From contig NZ_QULM01000006.1 in assembly GCF_003482105.1 (NCBI RefSeq), forward strand, positions 62,001 through 126,000: a stretch of 64,000 nt of DNA. Direction: 5' to 3'. Position 1 is the stretch's first letter, and the number at the start of each line of letters is the position of its first letter. The position numbers were made by a program, and so were the translations under genes. Shown in pieces: positions 1 to 9,143 of the stretch. The notes under the pieces are model-generated. The model was not told the DNA's origin, did no database searches, and saw only the letters and a program-made list of their open reading frames with translations. The stretch comes from Coprococcus sp. OM04-5BH (lineage in GTDB: Bacteria > Bacillota > Clostridia > Lachnospirales > Lachnospiraceae).

Positions 1-144
1 CTTAGCATTTTCTCTAGCTTCACCAACGCCCATGTTAATAACGATCTTATCGAGCTTTGGAATCTGCATTACATTTTTATATCCGAATTTCTCAGTCATG
101 GCGCTCTTTATTTCAGCGTCATACTTCTCTTTAAGTCTACTCAC
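1..144 (-). CDS. rplE: 50S ribosomal protein L5, N-terminal part (cut by window edge)
   Basis: The first 48 codons of L5, which binds 5S rRNA and helix 84 of 23S rRNA in the central protuberance. The translation opens [20 protein letters not shown] and continues with the family motif [16 protein letters not shown]. The start is a GTG preceded by GGAGG about ten bases upstream. It is the last visible member of the S10/spc run, 20 bases after rplX. The remainder lies outside the window. Confidence 0.95.
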   Translation of the reverse strand, partial: MSRLKEKYDAEIKSAMTEKFGYKNVMQIPKLDKIVINMGVGEARENAK

Positions 145-164
145 CTAAGACGACCTCCTTCCAA

Positions 165-482
165 TTAATCTATCTTCTCTGTCTTACCGTCAACTTTAGC
201 TACACGAACCTTGTCCTTGCCTGTTCCTTCGAAACCGATTCTTACAGGCTTACCCTTGTAAAGATACATTACGTTGGAGATTGAGAGCGGAGCTTCCATT
301 TCAATAATTCCGCCAGCCTGATTAGCCATGCTTGGCTTGCTGTGCTTGTATACTTTATTAATACCTTCAACTACTACAGTACCCTTCTTTGCGTCAACTG
401 AAAGGACCTTTCCTTCTTTGCCCTTATCCTTGCCGGCGATAACCTGTACCATATCATCTTTCTTAATCTTCATTGTTGCCAC
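165..482 (-). CDS. rplX: 50S ribosomal protein L24
   Basis: L24 is an assembly-initiating protein that binds the 5' domain of 23S rRNA. The KOW motif is seen near the N-terminus (DMVQVIAGKDKGKEGKV), and the 105-residue length is normal. The first methionine is encoded by GTG, eight bases after a strong AGGAGGTG; an ATG three codons later (MKIKKDD) gives the more usual family N-terminus but sits too far from that site, so GTG is preferred. It lies 15 bases after rplN. Confidence 0.96.
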   Translation of the reverse strand: MATMKIKKDDMVQVIAGKDKGKEGKVLSVDAKKGTVVVEGINKVYKHSKPSMANQAGGIIEMEAPLSISNVMYLYKGKPVRIGFEGTGKDKVRVAKVDGKTEKID

Positions 483-497
483 AGTCTCTACACCTCC

Positions 498-866
498 TTA
501 TAATACTTCAGGTGCAAGTGAGATGATCTTCATGAACTTCTTATCTCTTAACTCTCTTGCAACTGGTCCAAAGATACGTGTTCCCTTTGGATTTAAGTCG
601 TCCTTTATAATTACGGCAGCGTTCTCATCGAACTTGATGTATGAACCATCCTTACGACGAGCGCCCTTCTTTGTTCTTACTACAACGGCCTTAACAACAT
701 CGCCCTTCTTTACAACTCCGCCTGGTGTTGCGTCTTTAACTGAGGCAACGATGATATCGCCGATATTTGCATATCTTCTTACTGATCCGCCTAATACTCT
801 GATGCAAAGTAATTCTTTAGCACCTGTATTGTCAGCAACCTTAAGTCTTGTTTCCTGCTGAACCAT
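498..866 (-). CDS. rplN: 50S ribosomal protein L14
   Basis: L14 is a universally conserved protein at the intersubunit bridge, where it contacts L19 and 16S rRNA. The 122-residue sequence starts [18 protein letters not shown], the family signature, and contains [19 protein letters not shown]. The ATG is preceded by AAGGAGG. It is spaced 12 bases from rpsQ, in the standard S10/spc order L29-S17-L14-L24-L5. Confidence 0.97.
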   Translation of the reverse strand: MVQQETRLKVADNTGAKELLCIRVLGGSVRRYANIGDIIVASVKDATPGGVVKKGDVVKAVVVRTKKGARRKDGSYIKFDENAAVIIKDDLNPKGTRIFGPVARELRDKKFMKIISLAPEVL

Positions 867-878
867 TTTTTTGCCTCC

Positions 879-1133
879 TTATTTTGCCTTCTCGATGATC
901 TCAACAAGTCTCCATCTCTTGTCCTTTGATAATGGTCTTGTCTCCATAACTTTTACTCTATCACCAATCTTACATTCGTTGTTCTCATCATGAGCCTTTA
1001 ACTTGTAAGTTCTCTTTACAATCTTACCATAAAGAGGATGCTTAACATTATCTACGATTGAAACAACAATTGTCTTGTTCATCTTGTCACTTGTAACTAT
1101 ACCTACACGTGTTTTTCTCAGATTTCTTTCCAC
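879..1133 (-). CDS. rpsQ: 30S ribosomal protein S17
   Basis: S17 is a primary 16S rRNA-binding protein with an OB fold. The sequence opens [20 protein letters not shown], typical of the family, and holds HPLYGK followed by [20 protein letters not shown]. The reading frame extends upstream to an ATG inside the Shine-Dalgarno sequence itself. The real start is therefore taken as the GTG seven bases after GGAGG, giving 84 residues. Confidence 0.95.
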   Translation of the reverse strand: MERNLRKTRVGIVTSDKMNKTIVVSIVDNVKHPLYGKIVKRTYKLKAHDENNECKIGDRVKVMETRPLSKDKRWRLVEIIEKAK

Positions 1134-1156
1134 AATAATTCCTCCTTCCAAGATAA

Positions 1157-1360
1157 TTAAGCATTAGCCTTCTTGGCAATGACTGTCTGTATTCTAGCAA
1201 TATTCTTTCTTACTTCTTTAATTCTGCTTGTATTATCTAACTGATTTGTAGCGTTCTGGAATCTAAGGTTGAATAATTCCTTCTTAGCAGCTACTAAATC
1301 GTTCTGAAGCTCGTCTACTGACTTGCCATTTAACTCTGTCATAAAATCCTTAGTTTTCAC
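1157..1360 (-). CDS. rpmC: 50S ribosomal protein L29
   Basis: L29 is a small helical-hairpin protein near the peptide exit tunnel. At 67 residues it has the usual length and carries the family motif [19 protein letters not shown]. The start is a GTG nine bases after GGAGG. It overlaps the last 11 bases of rplP, so translation of the two is probably coupled. Confidence 0.96.
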   Translation of the reverse strand: MKTKDFMTELNGKSVDELQNDLVAAKKELFNLRFQNATNQLDNTSRIKEVRKNIARIQTVIAKKANA

Positions 1361-1787
1361 TGCCTGCTACCTCCTCTAATTCTTCCTTTGTTGCAATCTT
1401 ACACTTAAGTGGGAGCTTGTGCATAGCAAGTCTTAATGCCTCTCTTGCAACATCTTCCGGTACATCAGCGATCTCAAATAATACTCTGCCCGGCTTAACT
1501 ACTGCTACCCAATATTCAAGTGCACCCTTTCCTGAACCCATACGAGTTTCAGCTGGCTTTGCTGTAACTGGCTTATCAGGGAAAATCTTTATAAATACTT
1601 TACCACTACGCTTCATGTATCTTGTCATTGCGATACGGGCTGCTTCAATCTGGTTTGACTTGATCCAAGCTGGCTCTGTTGCTACAAGACCATACTGACC
1701 GTTTGTAATCTTATTACCTCTAAGTGCCTTACCAGCCATAGTACCTCTAAACTGCTTACGACGCTTAACTCTCTTAGGCATTAACAT
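1350..1787 (-). CDS. rplP: 50S ribosomal protein L16
   Basis: L16 organises the A-site side of the peptidyl transferase centre. The start [15 protein letters not shown] is the standard L16 N-terminus, and the conserved basic stretch with RMGSGKG follows. The 145-residue length is as expected. Its ATG overlaps the rpsC stop codon in a TAATG arrangement, which points to translational coupling. Confidence 0.97.
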   Translation of the reverse strand: MLMPKRVKRRKQFRGTMAGKALRGNKITNGQYGLVATEPAWIKSNQIEAARIAMTRYMKRSGKVFIKIFPDKPVTAKPAETRMGSGKGALEYWVAVVKPGRVLFEIADVPEDVAREALRLAMHKLPLKCKIATKEELEEVAGSEN

Positions 1788-2452
1788 TATTTATCGCTCC
1801 CTTCCTTTTTAGTCTTTGTTGGAAGTACTTCGCCATGGTAAACCCATGTCTTAACACCAACTTTACCGAATGTTGTATCTGCTTCAGCAAATCCATAATC
1901 AATGTTTGCACGAAGTGTCTGAAGAGGAATTGTTCCCTGGCTGTAGAACTCTGTTCTAGCCATATCAGCTCCACCGAGACGTCCTGAACATGCACACTTG
2001 ATACCCTGTGCTCCAGCCTTCATTGTTCTACCCATGCAAGACTTCATAGCCTTTCTGAATGAGATACGGTTCTCAAGCTGTGCTGCGATATTCTCAGCAA
2101 CTAACTGTGCATCAGCATCAGGCTTCTTGATCTCCTTAACGTCAATGAATAACTTCTTATCTGTTAACTTCTGTGCCTCAGCCTTGATCTTTTCGATTCC
2201 TGCACCACCCTTACCGATGATAACACCAGGCTTAGCTGTATATAATGCAACCTTTACTCTGTCTGCAGCTCTCTCGATCTCGATCTTTGAGATGTTTGCA
2301 TTGTAAAGTGACTTCTTTAAATAAGTTCTGATCTTATGATCTTCTGCTAAATTTGCAGCGAATTCATCATTCTTAGTGTCAGCATACCATCTTGAATCCC
2401 AATCTTTGATAACGCCGACTCTTAAACCATGAGGATTAACTTTCTGTCCCAT
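1787..2452 (-). CDS. rpsC: 30S ribosomal protein S3
   Basis: S3 forms part of the mRNA entry channel helicase. The protein has 221 residues, starts [18 protein letters not shown], and has the KH-domain loop [12 protein letters not shown] at about residue 75. The C-terminal domain contains [12 protein letters not shown]. It is preceded by AGGAGG at a short distance and follows rplV by 10 bases. Confidence 0.98.
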   Translation of the reverse strand: MGQKVNPHGLRVGVIKDWDSRWYADTKNDEFAANLAEDHKIRTYLKKSLYNANISKIEIERAADRVKVALYTAKPGVIIGKGGAGIEKIKAEAQKLTDKKLFIDVKEIKKPDADAQLVAENIAAQLENRISFRKAMKSCMGRTMKAGAQGIKCACSGRLGGADMARTEFYSQGTIPLQTLRANIDYGFAEADTTFGKVGVKTWVYHGEVLPTKTKKEGSDK

Positions 2453-2462
2453 TTTTTACCTC

Positions 2463-2849
2463 CTATCTTTCGTCAAGCACGATTGTGATGTGGCTTGTTC
2501 TCTTCTCGATTCTATATGCTCTACCCTGAGCTCTTGGGTGAACTCTCTTCATTGTAGGAGCCTTGTTTGCAAAGCACTCAGCAACGTAAAGGTTCTCTGC
2601 CTTTAAGCCGTTGTTGTTCTCGGCATTTGCTATTGCTGACTTTAATAACTTCTCTATAACTGATGAACCATATCTTGGGTTGTATGCTACGATTGCAAGT
2701 GCAGTCTGTACATCCTTACCTCTGATAGCGTCAAGTACGAAACATGCCTTTGTTACAGATACTCTGGCATATGATACCTTTGCTGATGGTCTAGTGTCTT
2801 TATTCTCATTTCTGAGTCTCTTATCATGGGATCTATGTCCTTTAGCCAT
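2463..2849 (-). CDS. rplV: 50S ribosomal protein L22
   Basis: L22 lines the nascent peptide tunnel; its beta hairpin reaches the constriction. The 128 residues include KVSYARVSVTKACFVLDAIRG and the hairpin region APTMKRVHPRAQGRAYRI. No deletion is seen in the hairpin where macrolide-resistance changes occur. An AGGAGG-like site precedes the ATG. Confidence 0.97.
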   Translation of the reverse strand: MAKGHRSHDKRLRNENKDTRPSAKVSYARVSVTKACFVLDAIRGKDVQTALAIVAYNPRYGSSVIEKLLKSAIANAENNNGLKAENLYVAECFANKAPTMKRVHPRAQGRAYRIEKRTSHITIVLDER

Positions 2850-2879
2850 TGATAAATCCTCCTTTCAAATATTCCTTTA

Positions 2880-3158
2880 TTATCTCTTACCCTTCTTTTC
2901 GTCCTTACCATGTCCTCTGTATGTTCTGGTAACTACGAACTCACCAAGCTTATGTCCTACCATATCCTCAGTTACATATACAGGCACATGCTTTCTTCCG
3001 TCATGAACTGCGATTGTGTGACCAACGAATGATGGGAAAATTGTTGAACGTCTTGACCAAGTCTTGATAACGTCCTTGCTGTTGCTTGCGTTTAATGCAT
3101 CAACCTTCTTAAGTAAAGATGCATCTGCAAATGGTCCTTTTTTTAATGAACGAGCCAT
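2880..3158 (-). CDS. rpsS: 30S ribosomal protein S19
   Basis: S19 binds 16S rRNA with S13 in the small-subunit head. The family start ARSLKKGPF is obvious, followed by [19 protein letters not shown]. The frame also has an ATG two codons earlier, but GGAGG is seven bases from the second ATG, which gives the usual 92 residues, so that start was chosen. Confidence 0.97.
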   Translation of the reverse strand: MARSLKKGPFADASLLKKVDALNASNSKDVIKTWSRRSTIFPSFVGHTIAVHDGRKHVPVYVTEDMVGHKLGEFVVTRTYRGHGKDEKKGKR

Positions 3159-3174
3159 CGTCATACCTCCTTAA

Positions 3175-4020
3175 CTATTTAACACTCTTGCCGTCTCTAC
3201 GTCTTACGATCATCTTGTTAGACTGCTTGTTCTTCTTTCTGGTCTTTAAGCCCATTGCTGGCTTACCCCATGGTGTAGATGGACCTGGACGTCCGATAGG
3301 TGCTCTACCTTCACCACCACCATGTGGATGATCATTAGGGTTCATGACTGAACCACGAACAGTTGGTCTTACGCCCATGTGACGCTTACGTCCGGCTTTA
3401 CCAATGTTAACAAGGCCATGCTCGATGTTTCCTACCTGACCGATTGTTGCTCTACAGATAATTGGAACCATTCTCATTTCGCCTGATGGAAGTCTAAGTG
3501 TTGCATACTTTCCTTCCTTAGCCATAAGCTGTGCTGAGTTACCGGCTGAACGAACCATCTGTCCGCCCTTGCCTGGGTACAGCTCGATGTTGTGTACTAA
3601 TGTACCAACTGGAATATTCTGAAGTGGAAGACAGTTACCGATCTTAATCTCTGCCTCTGGTCCGTTCATAAGAACATCACCAACTGCGAGCTTGTAAGGA
3701 GCGATAATGTATCTCTTCTCACCATCTGCATAAAACAGTAATGCGATGTTTGCTGATCTGTTTGGATCATACTCTATTGCATTTACTGTAGCTTTAATGC
3801 CATCTTTGTCATTTCTCTTGAAATCTATAATTCTGTACTTCTGCTTAGCACCACCGCCGTGATGTCTAACTGTTATCTTTCCCTGATTGTTACGACCAGC
3901 TGTCTTACTCTTTGATACAAGAAGTGACTTCTCAGGTGTTGTCTTTGTGATCTCTGAAAAATCAAGGCCAGTCATATTTCTTCTGGAAGGTGTATATGGG
4001 TTATATGTCTTAATTCCCAT
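3175..4020 (-). CDS. rplB: 50S ribosomal protein L2
   Basis: L2 is required for subunit association and peptidyl transferase assembly. The protein has 281 residues with the N-terminal [20 protein letters not shown] and, near residue 233, the HPHGGGEGR loop containing the conserved histidine near the peptidyl transferase centre. An AAAGGAG site precedes the start. Confidence 0.98.
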   Translation of the reverse strand: MGIKTYNPYTPSRRNMTGLDFSEITKTTPEKSLLVSKSKTAGRNNQGKITVRHHGGGAKQKYRIIDFKRNDKDGIKATVNAIEYDPNRSANIALLFYADGEKRYIIAPYKLAVGDVLMNGPEAEIKIGNCLPLQNIPVGTLVHNIELYPGKGGQMVRSAGNSAQLMAKEGKYATLRLPSGEMRMVPIICRATIGQVGNIEHGLVNIGKAGRKRHMGVRPTVRGSVMNPNDHPHGGGEGRAPIGRPGPSTPWGKPAMGLKTRKKNKQSNKMIVRRRDGKSVK

Positions 4021-4080
4021 TTTTGTTCTCCTTTCGGTTTCAATTTATTCTCACGCTTTTATTGCGTATACCCGGATTTT

Positions 4081-4380
4081 TTATAATCCTTCAAAAATCT
4101 CGATGTCCTTGCTGTCTGCTGTTAACTGTACGATAGCCTTCTTGTACTTAGCTGTGTTGCCAACTGTAGCGCCACGTCTCTTTTCCTTGCCATCGTTGTT
4201 CATTGTGTTAACCTTTGCAACCTTTGTTCCTTCGAACATCTTCTCTACAGCCTCTTTGATCTGAGCCTTGTTTGCTGTTGGGTGAACAAGAAATGTGTAT
4301 TTCTTCTCAGCCATTGCATTCATACTCTTCTCTGTGATTACTGGCTTAAGTATAACGTCATAATACTTGATATCTGCCAT
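4081..4380 (-). CDS. rplW: 50S ribosomal protein L23
   Basis: L23 sits at the tunnel exit and docks trigger factor and SRP. The 99-residue sequence has the family core [20 protein letters not shown] and a following lysine-rich loop [10 protein letters not shown]. Its ATG overlaps the rplD stop by one base, and a 60-base gap separates it from rplB. Confidence 0.96.
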   Translation of the reverse strand: MADIKYYDVILKPVITEKSMNAMAEKKYTFLVHPTANKAQIKEAVEKMFEGTKVAKVNTMNNDGKEKRRGATVGNTAKYKKAIVQLTADSKDIEIFEGL

Positions 4381-5000
4381 TATGCGTACACCTCCTCTAT
4401 TGCTGCTACAGCTTCCTTAGTAAGAACGAGCTTCTCATACTTAAGAATATCATATACGCTTAATGAGTTTACTACTGTTGTCTTAACTGTTGGAATGTTG
4501 TTAGCTGAAAGAACTACGTTGTTGTTCTTATCCTTTGTTACTACTAATGACTTAGGAGCCTGAAGCTTAGCAAGGATCTTAGCGAAGATGCTTGTCTTAA
4601 CTTCTGCAAGTTCAAGCTTGTCAACTACTACTAACTTGTCTTCAGCAAGCTTTGTTGAAAGTGCTGACTTTAAAGCTGCCTGCTTTTCCTTCTTATTCAT
4701 CTTAACTGAATAATCTCTTGGCTTTGGTGCGAATACTACTCCGCCGCCCTTCCACTGTGGAGATCTTGTAGAACCCTGTCTTGCATTACCTGTTCCCTTC
4801 TGTCTCCAAGGCTTTCTTCCACCACCAGAAACCTCAGAACGTGTCTTAGCACTCTGTGTTCCCTGACGGCTGTTTGCAAGCTGTCCTACAACAGCCAAAT
4901 GCATTAAATGTTCATTTATTTCTACACCGAAAACTGAATCGTTTAACTCTAATGTTTCAACTTCATTTCCTTCGATGTCTACTACTTTAACTGATGCCAT
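4380..5000 (-). CDS. rplD: 50S ribosomal protein L4
   Basis: L4 lines the exit tunnel and in some bacteria regulates its own S10 operon. The protein has 206 residues. The extended loop that reaches the tunnel is clear: [18 protein letters not shown], with [19 protein letters not shown] after it. It follows rplC by 23 bases with a good AGGAGG-like site. Confidence 0.97.
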   Translation of the reverse strand: MASVKVVDIEGNEVETLELNDSVFGVEINEHLMHLAVVGQLANSRQGTQSAKTRSEVSGGGRKPWRQKGTGNARQGSTRSPQWKGGGVVFAPKPRDYSVKMNKKEKQAALKSALSTKLAEDKLVVVDKLELAEVKTSIFAKILAKLQAPKSLVVTKDKNNNVVLSANNIPTVKTTVVNSLSVYDILKYEKLVLTKEAVAAIEEVYA

Positions 5001-5023
5001 TTTCGTTCCTCCTTTCCTAAAGA

Positions 5024-5707
5024 CTACTTACCAGTCTTTACTGTATCCTTAATCATTACTAATGATTTCTTTGGTCCTGGAACTGCGCCCTTTACCAAAA
5101 TAACATCATTTTCAACATCTATCTTAACTACCTCAAGGTTCTGGATAGTTACTCTTACGCTGCCCATGTGACCTGGCATTCTCTTACCCTTGAATACGCG
5201 GCCTGGAGTAGTTGCTGAGCCGTTTGAACCTGCATGTCTGTGATACTTTGAACCGTGAGCTGAAGGACCTGACTTTAAGCCGTGTCTCTTAAGACCGCCT
5301 GCATATCCCTTACCCTTTGTCTTAGCGGTAACATCAATCTTGTCACCCTCTGCAAATACGTCTGCCTTGATCTCTGCGCCGAGCTCGTAAGCTGAGCAGT
5401 CATCAAGTCTGAACTCTCTGTAGAAAGTCTTAGGTGTTGTGTTAGCCTTCTTTGCATGTCCAACTTCTGCCTTACCAGCACCATGTGGATTTCTGATAAC
5501 TTTCTTTCCTGAAACGTCCTTGCTTGTTACTCTTTCCTTCTTTTCGCCGAATCCAACCTGAATTGCCTCGTAACCGTCATTCTCAACTGTTTTAACCTGG
5601 GTTACAACACATGGACCAGCCTGTAAAACTGTAACTGGTGTTAATACACCGTCCTCGTCGAAAATCTGTGTCATTCCGACCTTTGTTGCTAAAATAGCCT
5701 TCTTCAT
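5024..5707 (-). CDS. rplC: 50S ribosomal protein L3
   Basis: L3 is an early 23S rRNA assembly protein reaching toward the peptidyl transferase centre. The 227 residues start [20 protein letters not shown]. The W-finger region appears as [33 protein letters not shown] split over residues 150-180. The start is preceded by AGGAGG. It is separated from rpsJ by an unusually long 169-base gap holding two tandem hairpins. Confidence 0.98.
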   Translation of the reverse strand: MKKAILATKVGMTQIFDEDGVLTPVTVLQAGPCVVTQVKTVENDGYEAIQVGFGEKKERVTSKDVSGKKVIRNPHGAGKAEVGHAKKANTTPKTFYREFRLDDCSAYELGAEIKADVFAEGDKIDVTAKTKGKGYAGGLKRHGLKSGPSAHGSKYHRHAGSNGSATTPGRVFKGKRMPGHMGSVRVTIQNLEVVKIDVENDVILVKGAVPGPKKSLVMIKDTVKTGK

Positions 5708-5727
5708 TTTTGGTTTTCCTCCTAATT

Positions 5728-5803
5728 AATTCACAGCGGATTGCTTGTTGCAATCATACTAAATTTAATTCACAGCGGATCGTTTTACCGATCATACTAA
5801 ATT
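5728..5803 (-). repeat. Tandem pair of hairpin units between rpsJ and rplC
   Basis: Two adjacent units of 39 and 37 bases share the flanks AATTCACAGCG and ATCATACTAAATT (plus strand) but differ in the middle. In one unit GATTGC pairs with GCAATC around TTGTT; in the other GATCG pairs with CGATC around TTTTAC. The stems differ while pairing is kept, so the hairpins rather than the bases seem to be preserved. The element lies in the S10 operon message, just upstream of the rplC ribosome binding site. A role in mRNA processing or ribosomal-protein control is inference. Confidence 0.7.
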
Positions 5804-5876
5804 ACATCTTCCGATGCATTAGGTACTGTATTAAATTGTAAATGTTTGTGGTTTATTTTGAATTAGTCCACTCTAA

Positions 5877-6188
5877 TTATTTCATCTTAACGTCGATGTA
5901 AACACCAGCAGATAAGTCCATCTTCTGTAAAGCGTCAACAGTCTTCTGTGTTGGAGCAATTACATCGATAAGTCTCTTATGAGTTCTCTGCTCGAACTGT
6001 TCTCTTGAATCCTTATACTTATGAACAGCTCTTAAGATTGTCACCTTTTCTACCTTTGTTGGCATTGGAACTGGTCCGCTAACCTTAGCACCTGTCTTCT
6101 TAACAGTATCGATGATCTGGCTTGCAGCCTGATCGATAAGCTTGTGGTCATATGCCTTAAGTGTGATTCTCATAATCTGATTTGCCAT
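5877..6188 (-). CDS. rpsJ: 30S ribosomal protein S10
   Basis: S10 (NusE) is a small-subunit head protein and an antitermination partner of NusB. The reading frame extends upstream, but the family start [20 protein letters not shown] and an AAAGGAGG site fix the start at this ATG, giving 103 residues. GPVPMPTK, the loop typical of S10, is present. It is the first gene of the S10 operon, with its own promoter about 240 bases upstream. Confidence 0.97.
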   Translation of the reverse strand: MANQIMRITLKAYDHKLIDQAASQIIDTVKKTGAKVSGPVPMPTKVEKVTILRAVHKYKDSREQFEQRTHKRLIDVIAPTQKTVDALQKMDLSAGVYIDVKMK

Positions 6189-6418
6189 AAAAAAAGCCGC
6201 CTCCTTTTCGCACTTTTGATTAGTACAACAAGTGGTGACTGTACACTCTCCCGTGTGTGTCGTATTTATTATCACAACATACACGTCGTCTCTGCTCTCT
6301 GGCAGACGGTTCTTTTGTACAGTGACTTGTCGTCAGTTTTGTAAATTGACATTCGCTCCACGAAATAACCTGTATTATATACAGCAACCTCCGCTTCTAC
6401 GCTATCAATGTCACAGCA
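6189..6418 (-). promoter_or_regulatory. Long folded 5' leader of the S10 operon
   Basis: The predicted message has about 230 untranslated bases before rpsJ. Two long-range pairings frame it: TGACATT (6407-6413) with AATGTCA (6347-6353), enclosing a CTGTAT/ATACAG hairpin, and ACTGTAC (6317-6323) with GTACAGT (6238-6244), enclosing a CGTCT...AGACG hairpin. No uridine-rich terminator was seen. A ribosomal-protein autoregulatory leader is plausible, but I could not match it to a known family. Confidence 0.5.
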
Positions 6419-6424
6419 AGAATG

Positions 6425-6453
6425 ATTATATACCAGTGTTTCCAGTTATGCAA
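6425..6453 (-). promoter_or_regulatory. Sigma-A promoter of the S10 operon
   Basis: On the minus strand TTGCAT is followed after exactly 17 bases by a perfect TATAAT. It sits in an AT-rich stretch just downstream of the NYN-domain gene and is the best promoter upstream of rpsJ. Confidence 0.8.
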
Positions 6454-6494
6454 GCTTTTTTATTCATAATTTCCACAATTTTTTTTGGTAAATT

Positions 6495-7418
6495 TTATGC
6501 TTTAATCTTAAAGGTCTGTTTCAGCTTTACTCCCTTATTGTCATAGATCTCAAGCTTAGGTATGCTGAGTATGTACGCGATCTCGTTTGTATATCCGTAA
6601 TTTTTTATATCAAAGTACGGATACATAAGCTTTATAGCTGCAAACAACTCGCTCATGTCCTCAACCTTATTGTCCCTCTTGCCAAGAAATTCGTATATGT
6701 ACTTCTGTATCTCCTGACCATCGTCAATCTGTCTTATGGCAATCCCCGATGCCGTTTCTTCTATATTAATATTGCTTATATTTTCTGTGACAAATGTAGT
6801 AAATTTTGTATACCCATAATTTCTCACATCAAATTCCGGATACATTCTCAAGAGTGCCTCGCACAGCCCCCGGGCGTCTATAAGTCTTGCACTGCCCTTT
6901 TCCATGGTGATCATCTCCAGCATGTTTTTCACCACGTCAGCCTTTGGAGTTACATATTCCGATACATCCTCTCCCGCTAACATCTCCACATATCTGAAGC
7001 TTCCGGTGCTGTAGACGAACTGCTTTGAGGCTGACTTCGTACCGTATATGGTAACTCTTGCCCCATTTGCCAGGTGGGCGTTAAGGACCGGCCTGATATA
7101 CTCATCCCCGGTGGCAACTATCACCTGATCGGCTCTTCTTCTGTTCTTGTGATCATCCTCCATAAGGTAAAACATGAAATCGGCAATAAGCTCCGCCGGT
7201 ATCCGGTCTGCGTATTCCGTTCCTGTTTCTTCTATATAATATAGATTTCTCTCAAGAGTATCTCTAAGTTCCTCGTCATCTATATTGCCATAAGCCTTCT
7301 TCAGGATCACATTCCCCTGCTTCCTGGCTTCCCTTGTGATGGCATCTATATATTCTGTTTTTATGCTGTTACAATCTACAAATAAAGCTATGTTCATTGA
7401 CTCAACCCCTATATCCAT
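6495..7418 (-). CDS. NYN-domain protein with two OST-HTH/LOTUS-like domains
   Basis: The N-terminal 150 residues look like a NYN (PIN-like) nuclease domain: the acidic strand NIALFVDCNSI, then DQVIVATGDEYIRPVL and a GARVTIYG strand. The C-terminal half holds two similar modules, around MYPEFDVRNYGYTKFTTFV and MYPYFDIKNYGYTNEIAYIL, characteristic of OST-HTH/LOTUS RNA-binding domains. RNA binding or cleavage in the cytosol is inferred from the family. The ATG chosen is the first, behind GGAGA. A start seven codons later (MNIALF) matches the domain boundary better. It overlaps the end of the broken methyltransferase by 17 bases, so the two genes were probably co-translated. Confidence 0.8.
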   Translation of the reverse strand: MDIGVESMNIALFVDCNSIKTEYIDAITREARKQGNVILKKAYGNIDDEELRDTLERNLYYIEETGTEYADRIPAELIADFMFYLMEDDHKNRRRADQVIVATGDEYIRPVLNAHLANGARVTIYGTKSASKQFVYSTGSFRYVEMLAGEDVSEYVTPKADVVKNMLEMITMEKGSARLIDARGLCEALLRMYPEFDVRNYGYTKFTTFVTENISNINIEETASGIAIRQIDDGQEIQKYIYEFLGKRDNKVEDMSELFAAIKLMYPYFDIKNYGYTNEIAYILSIPKLEIYDNKGVKLKQTFKIKA

Positions 7419-8574
7419 TGTCTTCTCCGGTTTTTAACAGTTCCATAAGGCACTGCTTCAGATCAAATGCAAGACATATCTCCTCTGCCTGTTTATAGGC
7501 TTCTTTTCGCTTTGCCTCGGAGATATTCTTCTTCACTGCCCTTATAAGTATGTTCTTTGGGGAGTGCTCTATCTCGATAAATTCCATTACATCTGTCTTA
7601 TAGCCACTGTATTCAAGCATTAAGCCTCTTATGGTGTCCGTCATAAGGGCGGCAGTTCTCTCTTTTATGAGCCCATAATGGGTAATACCCTTAAGTGCCT
7701 CTGTCTTCATCTGCTTATTTGCCTCATGCTGGCAGCATGGCACTGACATTATATAGGTTGCACCCCAGCTTATGGCATTGTACAGGGCAAAGTCCGTGGC
7801 TGTATCGCAGGCATGTAGGCTTACCACCATGTCAACTCTGTGGTCTGTATGGTATCCGTTGATATTTCAAATTTCAAATCTCAGATCCTTATATCCGAAT
7901 TTCTCTGCCAGAGCGTTACAGTTTTTTATAACCTGCTCCTTAAGATCAAGACCGGTAATGTACGCCCGCTTCTTCCTTATCTCCACAAGATAGTAGTAAA
8001 GGATGAAGGTCAGATAGGATTTGCCGCAGCCGAAATCTATGATATAGATCTCGTCCCTGTCATAGTCCTTAAGCACGTCATCAACCATCTCCACAAATCT
8101 GTTTATCTGTTTGAACTTATCGTACATGGACTTTGCAACCTTGCCATCCTTTGTGAATATACCCAGTTCTTTAAACACTGGTATATCCATGCCCTCTTCG
8201 AGGATGTATTTCTTCTTGCGGTTGTTTCCCTGTATGGTCACCTGTTTCTTGTCGGATTTCTTTCTTGTAAGATGAGGCTCGCCCTTTTTGCTTACCCGCA
8301 GCTCGTAATCGTATCCCACTGCAAATGAATTGAGCTGTCTGAAATTCTCTCCTATATATCCTCCAAGAGTGCCCTTAAGGCCCTCTTCACCTATGTTCTC
8401 GTGAAACACCTGCTTGTCTGTATATTTCTCAAGCTGGTACACAAGCTTTCCTGATATCTGCTTCTTACCGCATACTATCTTCCTGTATTCGCCCTTGCCA
8501 CCGCCAAGCACTATCTTGTGGGGATTTGAGGCTATTATTTCATCTAGCATTTCTGCTGTTTTCTCTGTCATCAT
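7402..8574 (-). pseudogene. SAM-dependent methyltransferase interrupted by one in-frame TGA
   Basis: Two adjacent stretches of 235 and about 154 codons lie in the same frame and together make one methyltransferase of about 390 residues. The first half carries motif I (IIDFGCGKSYLTF) and GLDLKEQVI. The second half carries VVSLHACDTATDFAL and the PCCQHE motif seen in METTL25/Methyltransf_32-like enzymes. They are separated only by a TGA at 7867-7869 (…FEI-stop-NINGYH…). The stop is one base away from GGA (glycine), so a recent nonsense change or a sequence error is likely. Without readthrough the product lacks its C-terminal catalytic part. Confidence 0.75.
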
Positions 8575-8704
8575 TTCTGTGCTCTTTCTGTTTTCTTAAT
8601 GTCGCTTTATGCGTTGCACTTACATAGTCCGACTTTTTGCTATGCACGCTACGCTTTTAGAGTATCACGGTGCCACGGCTTGTGCAAGTCTTTCGTTTTC
8701 AGCT

Positions 8705-8807
8705 TGACGCTTTTTCCGATGCGCGATGGTTTTTAATGTGACGCTTTTTTCGATATGCGTTGGATTTTTAACATGACGCTTTTTCCGATGTGCGATGGTT
8801 CTATTCC
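8705..8807. repeat. Three tandem copies of a ~34-bp unit
   Basis: Three head-to-tail units begin TGACGCTTTTT and run through CGATG.GCGATGG-like cores (8705-8738, 8739-8773, 8774-8807). They differ by a few substitutions and one inserted base. They lie in the 800-bp stretch without a convincing gene. No function is apparent. Confidence 0.75.
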
Positions 8808-8827
8808 GGGACCGCTCTCGCTCGTAT

Positions 8828-8883
8828 GCTCCTCCTTACGTTACTAAATTCGTGCTACGCACTCATTAAGTAACGAGGGGAGC
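8828..8883. repeat. Imperfect palindrome
   Basis: GCTCC (8828) pairs with GGAGC (8879), CGTTACT (8839-8845) with AGTAACG (8869-8875), and GTGC with GCAC around a TAC loop in the centre. A single strand could fold into one long bulged hairpin. It lies between the tandem repeat and the MITE-like element. Confidence 0.55.
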
Positions 8884-8968
8884 AAATGTCCCTTCATAGA
8901 ATCATCCAATCTCCAAAAGCTGGTAATGAGGCTTTCTTCGGAGCAAGCCATTAAGTGAACCTCCATAG

Positions 8969-9143
8969 AATGAAGATAATGTCCCAGAAAGCCATAGCGA
9001 GTATTTCGTTACGAGGTTTGGGCTAACTGTCGGCACCAAGCCCACGTTCAAACCCGCAAGGGTGCGTTTGGGCGACTGCCGACACATAGGTGCCCGAACC
9101 GAGTAGAAAACGCAGCAAGGCTTGTGGGGACATCATCTTCATT
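8969..9143. mobile_element. MITE-like element with terminal inverted repeats and nested palindrome
   Basis: The 175-bp stretch is bounded by 17-bp inverted repeats with one mismatch (8969-8985 and 9127-9143, AATGAAGATAATGTCCC and its complement). Inside is a nested palindrome: GGTTTGGGC/GCCCGAACC (9015-9023, 9092-9100), then TGTCGGCA/TGCCGACA, GCCC/GGGC, CAAAC/GTTTG and CCC-GCAA-GGG. Small open frames here have no recognisable domain. It resembles a non-autonomous mobile element or a folded intergenic repeat, but no transposase or target-site duplication was identified. Confidence 0.45.

Noticed and set aside
328..861. Long open frames on the plus strand opposite ribosomal protein and rpo genes
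   Set aside because: They mirror well-supported genes, have no ribosome binding sites and give implausible proteins.
7831..7870. Selenocysteine recoding at the TGA in the methyltransferase gene
   Set aside because: No obvious SECIS hairpin follows the TGA, and the family is not known to use selenocysteine there; a glycine-to-stop change explains it more simply.
9015..9100. Integron attC-like site
   Set aside because: It folds like a bulged hairpin, but the arms GGTTTGGGC/GCCCGAACC do not match the conserved R boxes (GTTRRRY/RYYYAAC), and no integrase or cassette array is present.
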